From Polychytrium aggregatum (lineage: Eukaryota > Chytridiomycota > Chytridiomycetes > Polychytriales): a DNA stretch of 64,000 nt. The DNA lies in contig NW_026516258.1 in NCBI RefSeq assembly GCF_025602895.1, positions 124,001 to 188,000 of the forward strand, written 5' to 3'. The position numbers were made by a program, and so were the translations under genes. How positions within the stretch are numbered: position 1 is the first letter of the stretch; every line of letters begins with the position of its first letter. The notes below the pieces were generated by a model. That model had not been told where the DNA came from, did not search any database, and worked only from the letters and a program-made list of their open reading frames with translations. Shown here in pieces: positions 1 through 12,728 of the stretch.

Positions 1-109
1 GTGTTTCATGGATTCGGAACTACCGAGGACCGGAAGAAGGCAGCGGGTATCTTCGAGCAACTCGCCAACGAGGGCCACAGCGACAGCCAAATCTGGATCG
101 GACAGTACT

Positions 110-176
<67 letters not shown>

Positions 177-501
177 TGAATTATCGGAGGACCGAAAGAA
201 GGCATTCGAGTGGTTCAGCAAGTCGGCCAACCAAGGCAACTCATATGGACAGTGGAGCGTTGGTCATTGCTACGACGATGGAATCGGAGTCACCATGGAC
301 CACACCAAGGCAGTCGAGTGGTATCGCAAGTCGGCCGAGCAGGGAAATCGATACGGACAAGATTGGCTCGGTGGCTGCTACGAGAATGGCTGGGGTGTCC
401 CTCGAGACATCGACACCGCCGTCTTCTGGTACCGCAAGTCCGCCGGCCAGGGTGGCTCAAGTGCCATCAGCAGTCTCAAGAAACTGGGCCTGTGGCCCTG
501 A
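1..501 (+). CDS. Sel1-repeat protein, 3' part (5' end outside window)
   Basis: The reading frame is open from base 1 to the TGA at 499-501, so the start lies upstream. The product holds about three Sel1-type (TPR-like) repeats with the usual pattern A..W..K.A.QG...GQ..LG.CY..G.GV. Examples are AFEWFSKSANQG and AVEWYRKSAEQG. Between the first and second repeats a (GATGAC)n tract encodes about 20 consecutive Asp residues, where a Sel1 repeat would normally have a short loop. Sel1 proteins are solenoid adaptors, for example in ER-associated degradation or in chitin synthase activation (Chs4/Skt5-like). Nothing here tells which role applies. The fragment ends shortly after the last repeat and has no C-terminal anchor. 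The family call is secure; the function is not. Confidence 0.85.
109..177. repeat. (GATGAC)n microsatellite inside the Sel1 gene
   Basis: About eleven near-perfect copies of a 6-bp unit, in frame, encode the poly-Asp tract of the Sel1 protein. On the other strand the same DNA would read Arg-His. Confidence 0.9.
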
Positions 502-993
502 TTCCGATGCCCTCTCAAGTTCCACTTCCAAACTACCAAATGGCCTTGTCGCTACAACCAGTTCGCTGGGGACGCGAGTGTGGATGGGATTTCCCGAGTT
601 CAATATATTTGATCTGCCCAACTTGCTCGATTCCCACGGATGTCAGTAATGCCAGCGATGCCAGTGATGCTGGGTCAGTGAGTTTGGACAGATGGATCCG
701 ATCCATTCCATCGATCAACTCCTCCCGTTGCCTTACCGGGAGTTCTCCAGCGTCCAGCCACTGTCGATTGGATATTACATCTGAACTGCAAGTCAATGTG
801 TATTGAGTCTATTGTATTTATGGCCTCGCGATTGCAGGCAAACTTCTCACGGATACTCGCCCCAGAGATTCGGTGACGCCGAAAGCAGTGGCAGTGACTG
901 GCACAGCTGGGCGACACGCTGACTATGGTTCTCGCAGCTGCAGCTGCAGCCAACGCCCGTCCGCCTGCTCCCCTTCGGATTTCACCAAACAGC
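502..993. other. Convergent intergenic region, Sel1 gene / adenylate cyclase
   Basis: No coding sequence is supported here. The region holds copy A of a dispersed repeat (617-752). The rest is the 3' flanks of the two convergent genes. Confidence 0.6.
617..752 (+). repeat. Dispersed repeat, copy A
   Basis: The block runs from an ACTTGCTCGATTCCCACG-like start, through several 9-bp ATGCCAGCG-type units, then TGAGTTTGG and CAGATGGATCCGATCCATTC, and ends in a GGGAGTTCTCCA-like element. A second copy in the same orientation lies at 22740-22920, also 3' of a plus-strand gene. Confidence 0.75.
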
Positions 994-3900
994 TTATGAC
1001 TTTTCCCGTCGGTCTCGCAGATAGTCGGCAAGGGCCTGCAGTCCTTCGATAACGTTTTCAGAGTCGGACGACAGCACCTGGGTCAACGGCTGGAGCATGT
1101 TCCGGAAGGGCGGCAGCGTCGAGATGTAGAGCACCATCGAAATAGCCTCGATGCGCTTGAGCAGTCCCTCCAGCACCGCCAGTTTTCCGCCGTTGGATTC
1201 CATCTCGTCGTCGGGATCCGGTTGCCACGGCGTCGGAGCAGCGCCGATGAGCGGATCGGCCGACTGCCATTCGCTGCTGCCTCCGGGCCGCAGTGCCCCG
1301 ACAGCGCTCGAGTCGGCTAGCAGTCGTCGGGGACGCTGAGTGCCTGTGAAATATCCAGCCAGGTGCTCGAGCTTCAGACAGAGATCGCCAATCCTCTGGA
1401 TCTCCTCCCGGGGCACAATCGGCAGATCGGGCTGCGGGCCGTCGAGGTCAGCGGTGATTTGGTATCGGCGCTGGCGGGCTTCCTCCTGTCGGAATCGAAT
1501 GGGAACGTGTCAAGGAGAGATGATGGTGGATTACAACAAGACTCGGCCATGTGCAAAGGCTGTTATCATACTGGTGTGTAAATGTGGAGCTGGCCGCTCA
1601 GCAGAGCCGTCAGGAACTTGTGTCGGGCATGGAGTGCTGTCGGGTAGACCTGTCGTGGCGCAGGTCATGGACGTCAGTCGAAGGGTCGATGGAAAGGCGT
1701 AGAACCGCATGGCTACAGCAGAGTTACCGCACCAGAGCAACTGCGCCAGAGTCACTGCACCAGAGTCACTGCAAACACGCAAGTCCTCTCCCTCCCCTGT
1801 TGGTGCGGCACTTACCGAGTACAGCATGTCCGGTGTTTCGAGGCCCTTGAGCCTCACCTCGCCAATGAGCCAGGCATGCACACCCATCTTGAGGAGCCGC
1901 CGGATGATGGCGTTGTCTTCGTTCTGCCTGGGGCCTGTCGCTGATGAGTCCTCATCGTTCTCGTATCCCAGCATTTCGAGCTGCGTGAGCCCCACATCCG
2001 CCGACGGAGGCCGCGCACTCATCAACATGTCATCGCCATCGACGACGGGATCGAGATCCGAGTCAGGCCCGAGCCAGGTTGCGAACCGGCTGCGGACGAC
2101 CTTCATCATGTCGGACGAGAGCAGGATCTGTCCACCCTGCGAGGCACCGCTGACACGAGCTGCACGGTTGACCATCGGCCCGAAATAGTCCATGCGCGAG
2201 GTGACCGGATCGATCTCACACAGTGGCGAGCCGTAGTGGACGCCCATGCGGATGCACAGCCCGCGCCAGACCACATCGGATTCTTTCTTGACCGAGCCCG
2301 TGTCGAAGCCGTACTGGATAAGCATCGTGCGCCGCTTCTCGGTCCGGGCGAGCTTCTTGGCCTCCTGCGAGTTGTGGGGCATTCGGATAAAGTCGCGGTC
2401 GTTGTAGTGGATGGTGCAGCCGTCGTACATGGCCAGGATCTCCTCGGGCCAGGTTACGTTCATGAGCTCCCTCTGCGCCGCCAGGCACCACTCGAGGGCA
2501 TTAAGCGGGTTCTGGAAGCTGATCATGAAGGCGTCGCCCTCGGTCTTGACTTCGTATCCCTTGTGCTCCTTGATCAGGCGTCTCATCAGGCTGTTGTGGA
2601 GCTTGATGGCCTGGCGCATCGCAACCGAGTTGCTCTCCCAGATGGCCGTCGAGTTGCGGATGTCGGTGAAGACCAGGGCAAGCGAGCCGACGGGTGCAAG
2701 CTGCACAGAGTGAAAGCAGTCAGTGGCACTTGTCTCGGTCCACACGCCGACCCTCGAAGCCATCGCCATCGCCATCGCCATCGCCATCGCCATCGCCACA
2801 ATCCAACACAGCTTGCAATCCACTCTGCGAGCATCTCACCTCGTTCTTGGGTACTCGCACGATCGGCGCATCGTCCATGTGCTCCCCGACGCTCGTCCGC
2901 TTCGAGGATCCGCCCAGCCATTGCTTCTTGGCCAGGTCGCGCAGTCCCAGCAGCATAACCATGTAGCCGTCGCCGGTCATGCCAGCCGTGCCGTTGCCGT
3001 GCAAGCTCAGGGCAACATCGCGGACCTTCATAGCCGCGGTGTTCCAGCCGCCGGTAATCTTGCGCGCTTGCGGGGTCGCCGAGCCGCTGCTTCCTACCGG
3101 AGACTCGCGCTGGTTGCCGATCGACCGGTGGGCGATGCTGACGACGCGCTGGGCGCCGTCTTCATATGTGCCGCCACACCGCAGCGCCTTCCACACGGCA
3201 GCGCTGGTGATGACGATAAACTCGTCGTTGGGCCTGGACGCATTCTGGCTGTGGGCGCCCTTGGCAGGCTTGGACTGGTCGTCCAGATTGAGCTCGATCT
3301 TGCGGATGAAGGGGTCGGCGTTGACAGCGCCGAGGAAGGGTGAGTATCCAAACGCCCGGCTGATGTCCAGTCGCTCGTTGATGAGCCCGACGCGCGACAT
3401 GAATCCGCCCGTGTTCTGGATGCGCTCGATCTCGTCTTCCATCCAGCGAACTTCGCTGTTGAGCATCTCGCGGTCGCGCGAGAGGCCGTTGAGGCTCTCG
3501 ATGTTGACAGAACACAGCTTCGTCAGAGTCTCGGCCGAGCCTCCGTTCCGCGAAATCACAGCCATGCCGTCGCCGACGTTGGCGACGTAGGCCGTGCATG
3601 TGCCGCGCTGCTTGCCCGTGCACAGGAAGATCACCGTCGCCGAGCATCCGACAAAGAGCTGCGAGTCGTCCGGGTTCTTGCGCGACTGCGTCGAGTAGCT
3701 GTCCTTGCGCTCCAGCCGCTCGGCAAAGCTTGGGTACCGCGTGCAAATGTCCTTGTTCAGGATCAGGAACGTCCGTCGCAGTGCGTGCATGATCGCATTT
3801 GAGTCCAGGGCCACAGGCGAGTGCAGGCGCGACTGCCGGTTTGCCTTGAGGTTGGCGTTGATGCCAGAGACGACCGGGACAGGCTGGTTGAGGGTGGCGG

Positions 3901-6900
3901 CGCTGCCACGGCGGCCAAAAGCCGAGGGTGCTGGGGGTTTGGCGGCCTGGGGGACCGGAGGCACGGCCACGTTTGGCGAGGCGCCCTGGTGCTTCTCGAG
4001 CTCCTTCTCTTGGGCCTCAAGTTCGTTCGCAAAGACGTCCTTGAAGGTGTCAAAGAGATACTTGGCCATGCGGGTGCCTCCGGCCGTGCCCCGGCCGTCA
4101 AAGACGCCAAAGAGCGCCTCGTTGGTGCGGTTGCGGAACTTTGGCAGAACCAGGTCCCAGACGCCAAAGAACCCGTCGTCTTCGACGCGGCCGCCGGTGG
4201 TGAGCTGCTTGCGGCGCTCAAAGGTGGTGTCGCTGCCCGGGCCCACGGACAGATTCACGGTGGCGGCCCGGGGCCGGGCCAGCACGTCCGAGACGGAGCA
4301 GTGAATGGCATTGTTGCTGCATCCCTCGAGCGAGATTTCGCTCTCCATCGTCCGCACACGTCTGTCGGTGGTGTCGTCCGGCAACACAATCAGATAGGTC
4401 ACATCCGTCAGGCCGAGCATCCGCAGGTTTGTCAGGGCTGAAAAGTCGCTGAGGTCACGCTTGCCCGCAGGGACCACGGCGGTGCTGCCAGCCTGCCCCG
4501 GATTTGGGATCGCTCCCGCAGCGCCGGCGCCTGTGACGGCCGCTGCTGCTGCCGCCGCTGCGACTGGGTTAACCCGTGAGGTCGAGCGAGTCGCGACCGA
4601 GGGACTTGATGCGCTGAGGCTGTGTACGTTCGCAACGTTGGCGGTGGGCACCATACCGCTGCCATGTGCAGAAGTGATTTCGAGCCGCTGGTTGCCGGAC
4701 AGGTTGAGGTACTTGAGATCGAGATTCCAGTTCCTGTCACAGAATCGACAAGTCAGTCGCGCTCAAGCAGCACGGGGACATGATCATAACAAGCATAGGA
4801 GCAATGCGCCTTGGACCATGTGTGCTGTCGCCATCGGGTGTGGTGTGTCGTGTCTCGGGTGCCATGAACGCTCGACACTCGGCCATCAAGTTGCAAGCCA
4901 GCTCGGACAATCAGTCCTTCCGCTTCCCTCCCCTCCCCTCCCCTCCCCTCCCCTCCCCTGAGCCCAACATGCACACGTACCAGTTCCATTCATACGGCCA
5001 GTTGGTCACGTTGTACCGCAGCCCGGTTCCCTCGCCACGGCCACCCGCCTGCGAGCCCAGGTCCAACGCCGCCAGCTTGGTCATACGAGCGACCTCTCCC
5101 GGGATGGTGCTGAGCTTGTTGCCGTTCAGGAAGAGCCACCGAAGAGCGCGCAGCCGCTCAATCTCTGGCGGGAGGATCGCGATTTGGTTGCCGCTGAGGT
5201 AGAGCTCCTGCAGCCGCTCGAACCACGGCCGCTCCGTCAGGGACCGCGAGGCGTTCTTGGCGACCACCCAGGCGGTGATGTCGGTGATTTCGTTGAAGGA
5301 GACGTTGAGGGTGTGCAGGTTCTGCAGGTTGTAGAGCACTTGGTAGAACTCGTCGTCGAGCCGGTTTTCGGCAATGTAGAGCGCCTCCAGCGTGGCGCTG
5401 AGCGGCGGCGGGATCACCCGCCCCGTGGGCTGCGAGGCGAGGGCGCTCAAGACACCCTCGCTGCTCTCCAGCGAGCTCGCTGCCGCCAGCGGCGATCCTC
5501 CGCCCGACGAAGCCAGATGGTGCTGGCTGATCTTCTGGGCTCGGTTGCGGGCAAAGGTGCCGTACTTTGGCGACATGGGCGAGTGGGTGTCCGCCAGAGA
5601 GCCGTCGCCGTCCTCGGAGCCCTCGCTCGGGAGCGTCATTGCGCCGCGCATGCCCTGGTCGTCGGGCTCGATCGTTGATACGCCGCCCAGACCGCCCAGG
5701 CCGCCCATGCCAAGGCCATGGCCATGACCAGAACCGAGACCGCTGTTCAAGATCGGCAGCCGGAACTCCTTGATCTGGTTGCAGGTCAGGTTGAGGACCC
5801 GGAGCTTGCCGCAGTTCCAGATGTCGGGCGGCACGGACGAGATGCGGTTGGACTGCATGTCCAGCAGCAGGAGTTCGCCGAGGTACCCGACGCTCGTGGG
5901 GATGGCTTCGATCTTGTTGCGGGCCAGATAGACCTCCCGGAGCCGCAGCGCGCCAATCATCGGCGCAGACGCAAGCGGCGGATAGCTCGAGGACGACGGA
6001 TACGGGCTCACCTCGGCATTGTTGGTGACCAAGCCGGTCGGCACCAAGGACTGCAGCGACAGCATCGCAAACGGCGGCAGCTCGCGCAGACGATTCCCGT
6101 TCAGCTTGAGAACCTCCAGCCCCGTCAGACGTTCAAAGAAACGGTTGGGCAGCATCTTGATGCCGCAGTCCGAGACGTCCAGCTGCGTGAGCGTGGCACT
6201 GGTGTTGGAGATGCACAGGATCATGCCCAAGGGGATCGAGTTGGTCGGCGCATCGCTTGTCGAACCCGCGATGCTGGCCGTGTCCGAGGCGCCCGTGGCA
6301 CTGGTTCCGCGCGAGCTCATGTTGGGGACGTTCATGGAGCCCTTGTCGCTCGAGCTGAACTGGACGGTGGCGGCCGAGCCGCGGCGCTGCTTGTTCGAGA
6401 ACGGGCGCTGGAAGCTCATTGTGAGCTTCTTGATCCTGCTGATGTGGATAAAGTACGGGCTGGTGGGGTCGAGGGGCGTGGTCGTGTCTTCGAGGGTCGA
6501 GAGCGCCTCGGGTGTCGGGTTGTTGGTCATGGGCGAGCGATCGTCCCACCCAGCGCACCAGAACAGCCGGTTGCCGTCGAGGCGCACGGTCGTGAGCTGC
6601 TGGCACTTGCGCAGGATCTCCAGAACGAGCATATCGTGCTTGGCGATGCCGCTGCCGCCCATAGGGATGGAACCAAACGCGTCGTCGGGCTCGCCCAGCA
6701 GGTTGGATCGGAGATCAATCTCCTTGAGCTCGTTCAGATAGCCCATGGACTGCGGCAGGCCGGCCTTGATCTTGTTTTTGACGAGCTTCAGGTACTCGAG
6801 CGAGCGCAAGTCGCCGACGTACTCGGGCAGCTTGCCGGTGATGCGGCAAAAGCTCAGGTCGAGGTAGCGCAGACACTTGCCGAGGTATCGGCACGGATCT

Positions 6901-9859
6901 TGAGGGAAGTGCGTGAAGCGATTGTTGTTGAGGATCAGAGTGTGCAGACTCGACATGTTGGCAAAGATGCCCTCGGGGATGCTTCTGATCAGGTTGTGGC
7001 TAAGGTCCAGGCGCTCGAGATTCACCAGGCGCTCCATGCCGCTGCCGTCGAGGGTCTTGATCCGGTTGCGGCCCAGGTCGAGCTCGACGAGTGTGTTGAT
7101 GTAGTAGAGGGTCTTTGGCGGCCGGAACATCTGGCTCTGCCGCATGGTCAGCCGCTGGAGGACGTGGAGATTGCGGGCAAAGTCGACGGCAAAATCAGTG
7201 ACGCTGGGGTTGCGCGAGAGATCCAGGTCCATCAACTCGTTGACGTGCAGGCACAGATAGCTGGGGATCATCGACAGGCCCATGCCGGAGAGGTAGATGC
7301 GCGACGGATGCATGGTGGTCCAGATAGATGGGTCCTAGAGCCACACAGCCAGCAGTGCGGGAGTGAGTGAGTGTCGACGCAGCTGATCGCAAGGCACGGT
7401 CCAACAGAAGCGTGGGCGCATCAAGCGGGCCCCCACAACAACGCTCGATGCCCACAGAAATGCACCATGACTGCAAGCGAGAAGGGATCAACAGCGTCTA
7501 GTGGCCAAGCAAAGGAGCCAAAGACGACGGAAGGATGGCGGCAAAAGGCATGTTCCAGGGTGGAGTGGCTTGGACAATGACCTCCGTGCGCAGATACGCA
7601 CCACTTCGTTCGTCGTGACTTCGCGCAGCAGGAACCGGAACAGGTACGAATTATCTTCGCGGCCCATGATATCGATGCGGTCTGGCAGAAACTGGTATCC
7701 GACTTGTTCCAGAAGTTGGTGCTGCAGGAATATGGGACGCTCTCCGCTGGACATGATGCGTTCTGGGAGTCCAGTGCCCGTGTACACACAGAGACAGAGT
7801 TAGCCCCAGGGCTGAAGTTGAGGTTGAGACTGCAGCCACAGGAAGGCGCATGTGGTTGAAGACGCAGAAAGCCGTGACGGTGTATATGCAGGGCAGTCGC
7901 CTCAGCCAAACAGGCGAGGACACGACACCTACCCGTGCCGCTGTGCTGGAGAGCCAAGTGGAACTTGTGTTTGTCGTGGATGACAAACTTTTTGGCCAGC
8001 AGACTGAGCAGGTCGGCCACGGTTGAGCGGGCCCGACAGGAGATTGTAGAAAAGGAGCCGTCGGCACGGAACACACGGATGTATCCCTACAGGGAGGAGT
8101 GCGCAAATTCAGAATCGGGTAAGGGGAGCATCGGGATATGATGCAGTATCAGGCGAGCGAACAGCAGAGGAGCCGGTGCATACCACACGATCGTCCATGA
8201 TGGCGCCGGCACTTTCGCCCATGTAGTCAGACTCGCCGCTGATGGTGCCTGGCATAATCAAGTCGGTGCAGACGAGTGAGTGAGCGTCGAGACGGAGCAA
8301 CTGCCACGAATCACGACAGTTGCCAAGGCCACGTCGATCGCCGGTTGCGGTCGCCGACAGAGTGCATAGCGAGCGGTGCTATTTACTTGAGGAGCCATGC
8401 TGTGATCCACCCCAGCTTGTGCTGGCAGAGCTGAGCTGGTGGTAGGTGGATGGGCCGGGACGGGTGTTGAGCATGCTGAGGTTTGGGGCCGGATCGTCTG
8501 ATTAGGAAGAAGCAGAGGCGAGATGTCTGGTGGCATGAGTAGGGACTATAGCCTAGTGGAGCGAGATGACGATTTGGCTGGCGGTTTTGCGGGGGGGGGT
8601 GGTCAAATACAAACCATCGAGAAATTCCTGGAGACATCCACCAAGGTTGCATGGTGAGCAAAGAGAATTAGCAACGGGGGCGACTGGTGAGGCATGAGCA
8701 ATTGACGGATGCGGCCCTGACGATGTTTTGATCCTGTTCTGATCCTGTCCCGGTGCCGATGCTGCTACACTGGCCTTTGATCCTGTATCGATTGTGCCAC
8801 TGGGTCATCTCCACTTGCCCTCTCCATCGGCAAGGCGCGAGGTGTCCGTATGCTTCCCAATCTCAAAAGATCAAGGTAAGATGCTGGCAAGCACGGGCAC
8901 TTGGCCATGGACACATAGGCACCGCGATATACAGTGAATCCAGCACTGTCCTTGAATGATGCGATGCGATGCGATGCAATGTGATTGAATGTGATATGGC
9001 AGAGGCAAAGACAGCATCAGCCTGGGGGGAGGGCTCGTACCAGTGGTTTTCCAGCGTTCTGGGCCTGGTAGCGGGCGATGGGGCTATCGCGGCTCGGCGA
9101 AGAGTCCTTGGGGTATGCTTTCCTGAGAGCGGCAGCGGAAGACAGGGGCGAGCCCTGCTCGATGGGAGTGGCCATGGGCGACTCGACATCCTCGGGGAGG
9201 CTGTTTTCTTTCTTGCTGCGAAACTGCGGGATCCAGAACATGCCCTTCTTTTTGGGGACGCTGGTGCCGGGGTTGGGCGGCGGCCCTGTGGCAGTGATGG
9301 CTGGGCCTGGGTTCATGCTTGGATCGGAGGTCGAGTGGTGGATGAGCTGGGCAGGGCCGCTTGCGGTGCTGGTGATGCTGGAGGTCTCGGCGCTGGGCCG
9401 CCTCGATCCAAAGCCAGAGGAGACCGAGGGAGGATAGTACTGCTGGATGTGCGGACGAACGCCGCTACTGGGCATGACGGTGCTGATGCTGTGGTTGGGG
9501 CTGGCGCCAGCAAAGCGGCTGGCCAGGGTCGCCGACGATGTGTCTGGATTGGACTCTTGGCGCCGCGAGCGCATGTACGGCGAGCCCTGGGTCTGGGCCG
9601 AGCTCTGTGGTGGAGGCGGGGGTGGTGCCGAGGGTTGGCCGTTGGAGTTGTTGTAGGGCGATGAGTAGTATCCAGGGGGCTGGTAGCTCTGGCTCGAGTA
9701 CGAGGGCTGCTGCTGGTGGTGATATGTGCGGGGAGGCTCGTTGGCGAACTGGACATGGGTGCCGGATGCGGGAGACGAGACGGGCGGGCGGTTGGGCTGC
9801 AGGATCGACGATGCTGATAGCGATCGGCGCTTCATTGACGGCGAAGCCTGGGGCTGCAT
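994..9859 (-). CDS. CYR1: Adenylate cyclase (RA - LRR - PP2C-like - class III cyclase)
   Basis: Makes cAMP from ATP; in fungi this enzyme is controlled by Ras through the RA and LRR regions. Phase-consistent exons: 9859-9041 (Ser/Pro-rich), 8421-8387, 8238-8184, 8086-7933 and 7762-7602 (RA), 7334-4981 (LRRs), 4733-2840 (PP2C-like), 2700-1816 (cyclase), 1485-994. They sum to about 2,282 residues, normal for fungal cyclases. The RA exon reads YIRVFRADGSFSTI. The PP2C-like part has FDGRG and VGDG where active phosphatases have DGHG and GDS, so it is probably degenerate. The cyclase domain keeps both metal aspartates, in FTDIRNST (about D1837) and KTEGDAF (about D1880). From the RA exon onward the model is solid. 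The three 5' exons are supported only by splice sites and phase; an alternative start is the ATG at 8255 or 8536. Introns at 4734-4980 and 2701-2839 carry microsatellites. Confidence 0.9.
2760..2803. repeat. (CATCGC)n microsatellite in a cyclase intron
   Basis: About seven copies of a 6-bp unit lie inside intron 2701-2839. The same unit recurs at 17263-17290 and, in variant form, at 52363-52407. Confidence 0.85.
4925..4960. repeat. (CCCCT)n microsatellite in a cyclase intron
   Basis: Pyrimidine tract of about seven 5-bp units inside intron 4734-4980 (G-rich on the transcribed strand). Confidence 0.85.
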
Positions 9860-10159
9860 GGTGGTCTACCGAGGCGGGTGCAGCGGGAAGAGTCTGGGAG
9901 AGGAGGGAACGAAGCGATGCGCGATCCTGGGAGAAGAGCGGCGGGGAGCCTGAACGAGAAGCGGTGGATCCGTGTGGATGACGATAGAGTCCAAGATCAA
10001 GAGCCGATGGCGATGCGGGGTGATGGAGCAGATGATGTGGATGTGCTTGCTCCGTGGCGACCTCAGAGCACAAGCCGAGGAGATCGATGTGCTGACAGGG
10101 CTGATGCAGGAAGGAGTTGGACGAAGCGGGAGGAGGCCGGCTGGAAGATGGAACAACCA

Positions 10160-10310
10160 GCTGGACAGCCAGGTGGATGGCCAGGCGGATAGCCAAGAGG
10201 AGCAGTCAAGGGAATGTCCAGGTGGATTACCAAGTGGATAACCAGGTGGATAGCCAGGCGGATAACCAGGCGGATAACCAGATGGATAATCAGATGGAAT
10301 GACCAGGCGG
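10160..10310. repeat. 12-bp minisatellite (GGATAACCAGGC-type)
   Basis: About a dozen imperfect 12-bp units (consensus GCGGATAACCAG), most regular at 10225-10300. Confidence 0.85.
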
Positions 10311-10500
10311 AGAGCTGGTCGGATGGGCCACCGAAGGACTTGTTGCAGGCGGCGGTGGGGGGGGGCGAGAGGGACAAGCGGCGCCATCGTCGGCGCTTCC
10401 AAATCGGGCGGGTCGAGCCTGGGTCGAGCCGGGCGAAAGAAACGTGGGTGTTGAATGCCTTGCAGAGGTGATGATCAAACGAATTCGCATCAAGAGTCAC

Positions 10501-10572
10501 GGCTGTCGCCTTTCTCTGCCCTGAACATACTCCTTCGGCTGTCGCCTTTCTCTGCCCTGAACATCCTCCTTC
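10501..10572 (+). repeat. 36-bp tandem duplication 5' of the ZGPAT-like gene
   Basis: Two adjacent 36-bp copies (10501-10536 and 10537-10572) differ at one base. They end 74 bp before the preferred start codon at 10646, so they lie in the core promoter or 5' leader. Confidence 0.9.
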
Positions 10573-10645
10573 GGCTGTGGCGACTCGCGGTCTTTACTCG
10601 TTATCGATCTCCTTCGACAATCTCCCAAGGGCGTATATTCTCGGA

Positions 10646-12728
10646 ATGACATTGCCGTCGCAGATCCAGCAGGAGGACAACGTCCTTGCCGAGCACCGCA
10701 CCCAATTGCAGGAGATTGACGACATGCTGGCCACGCTGCAGACCATCGGCAAGCCCAATACCGACAATCTCGATATCGGCAAATCCAACACCGACGCCAA
10801 TCCAGGCATCACCGCAGTGAATGCAGACTCCACCGACAGCAACCACAACGCCGATACAATCGCCCATCTGCAGACCATCCGCGCAGATCTGGTCGAGCTC
10901 ATCCAGGCCCAGGAATCGCATCTGCTGGAGCTCAAGCGGGCGCATCTGCTGGCCTCGCTCGACATGGCCGATCAACAGCCCGACGATACTGCCGTAGGTG
11001 TCTCGTTCTTCCGTGATCGCCACCTGCACATCAACACATTGCACACTTGCGCATATATACCTTCTTCAACGCCTCATCTTCCATTATCGCCTCATCTTCC
11101 ATTATCACCTCATCCATCACCATCTCGTCCAGCCCGGTCCAGAAGCAGCATCCTCCCAAACAGCAATCCAGCCCAACCAGCCATCAACCCAGTCCCCAGC
11201 ACCCGCCCCGCCCGACCCACTATTCTCCTTTGAGACCGGAGCAAAGTGCTGCATCCCCTTCGAGGTGCCCAAGATCACCCCGCCAAAGCATATCTTCCTC
11301 CCGTCGCTCGTGCTCTCAACCGACGACACCCAGGCCAAGGTCCTGGTGCTTACGCCTCCTTCGTCGGGACTGGTGCCTTGCCAGCGCTTCCTCGGCTCAA
11401 GGTGCTCAGCTCGGCGGCGCTGCTCCTTCTCCCATGGCCACTCGGTCCCGCTCGAGCATCTGCTACCCTATGAAATCCTCGAATTTGACCGTCTTGTGGC
11501 TGGCTCCAGATGTTTGGCCAAATACGCTCGCACCCAGATTTACTACCCCGCTCGCATCGTCCGGGTCGAGCCCAAGGACGGAAGCTTCATGATCACCTTT
11601 GACGGATACCCCGACGAAATGGTCCGCGCCGAGTGCGAGGACTTGGTGCCCTTGACCGGAATCGACATTGCTGACGACGATGTGTTGCATTACGAGGACG
11701 ACGGCGCTATCGCCAACTCGGCTGCTGGCAGCCCGATCCCCACGAGCGACAACAACAGCAACGACAATGACAACAGCAACGACAACGACAACGACAGCAA
11801 CGACGACGACGACGACGACGACAGCGAGCCGTTCAAAGTCTATCGCTTCATGATCGACGAATCCAAGGTCCTGGGTGCCTGGGAGAACCATACCCTCGGA
11901 ATCGGATCCAAGCTGTTGGCCAAGATGGGATACCAAGAGGTAGGTACCAGGTGCATCGTCCGCCTGCAAAGTACTCCATAGACACCAGTGCTGCTTCCTG
12001 GAACGCAACAGCACTCCTCCCCTGGATCCCATGTCATCTGCTCACCTGCTGCTGCCATGCATCAATCCCAGGGAATGGGCCTTGGCAAGACGGGCGAAGG
12101 CCGGGTCGAGCCCATCGAAGTCACGGTGTATCCGCCGGGATGTGGTCTTGGATTCCAGCCAAGCGAAGGCGAGCGCCTGCCCAAGAAGCGGTTGTCGATT
12201 CCACAAGATCCGTCGTCTGAGCCGCCCCGCCCCAAACGAAGCCGCACCGGCGACAGCGGCTCCGACGTCTTTGACTTTCTCAATCGGTCACTCAACTCCA
12301 GCCAACCCTCGTCGTCACTGGCATCGTCGGTATCATCATCATCACCACCACCGTCGTCACCCTCATCCACTCGCCTGCCATCGTCGCCAGCATCCTCTCG
12401 AGCCCGTGGATCGCCATCGCTTGCATCCACCTCCAACTCACCATCGGCCGAATCCAAGGGCAAGGACAAGGGCAAGTCGACTGCCCCCTCCAGCGCCACA
12501 AACCTCGAGCTCATCAAGCTGCATACTCAGCTCTCGCAGCTCGCGCGGGAGATCCAAAAGACCAGCGAGTCGCTCCAGCGCAACCGCAAGGACGCGCAGA
12601 TGAGTCGCATCTACGAAGCCAAGCTGCGCGAGCTGGAAAGCGCTCGCTTGCTCGTCGACCAGCGCATCCGCAAGCTGGAACAGGGTGTGCAGAGCGGCAA
12701 GATGAAGGCCAAGATGGGTGTGTTTTGA
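10646..12728 (+). CDS. ZGPAT: ZGPAT-like CCCH zinc-finger, Tudor-like and G-patch protein
   Basis: Exons 10646-10993, 11133-11939 and 12072-12728, all phase 0, give 603 residues. The order of parts matches the ZGPAT family: N-terminal coiled coil (QIQQEDNVLAEHRTQLQEID), one CCCH finger (about residues 163-185, RFLGSRCSARRRCSFSHGH), a Tudor-like strand region (LAKYARTQIYYPARIVRV), an acidic Asn/Asp-rich linker, a G-patch (LGIGSKLLAKMGYQE joined across the second intron to GMGLGKTGEGRVEP) and a C-terminal coiled coil. Human ZGPAT is a nuclear repressor, and related G-patch proteins activate DEAH helicases in splicing. The intron splits the G-patch between two conserved glycines, which supports the model. 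The start at 10646 was chosen because the coiled coil follows at once; 10577 is a possible alternative. Confidence 0.88.

Larger units (their letters stand above)
9860..10645. promoter_or_regulatory. Divergent promoter region between cyclase and ZGPAT-like gene
   Basis: No gene is supported. This 786-bp stretch lies between two genes that point away from each other, so it must hold both promoters. It contains a 12-bp minisatellite (10160-10310) and a 36-bp tandem duplication (10501-10572). The plus-strand gene could instead start at an in-frame ATG at 10577. Confidence 0.6.

Noticed and set aside
5718-7370. 550-codon plus-strand open frame
   Set aside because: Exactly antisense to the LRR exon of adenylate cyclase; long because of codon bias. 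The minus strand carries the recognisable domain.
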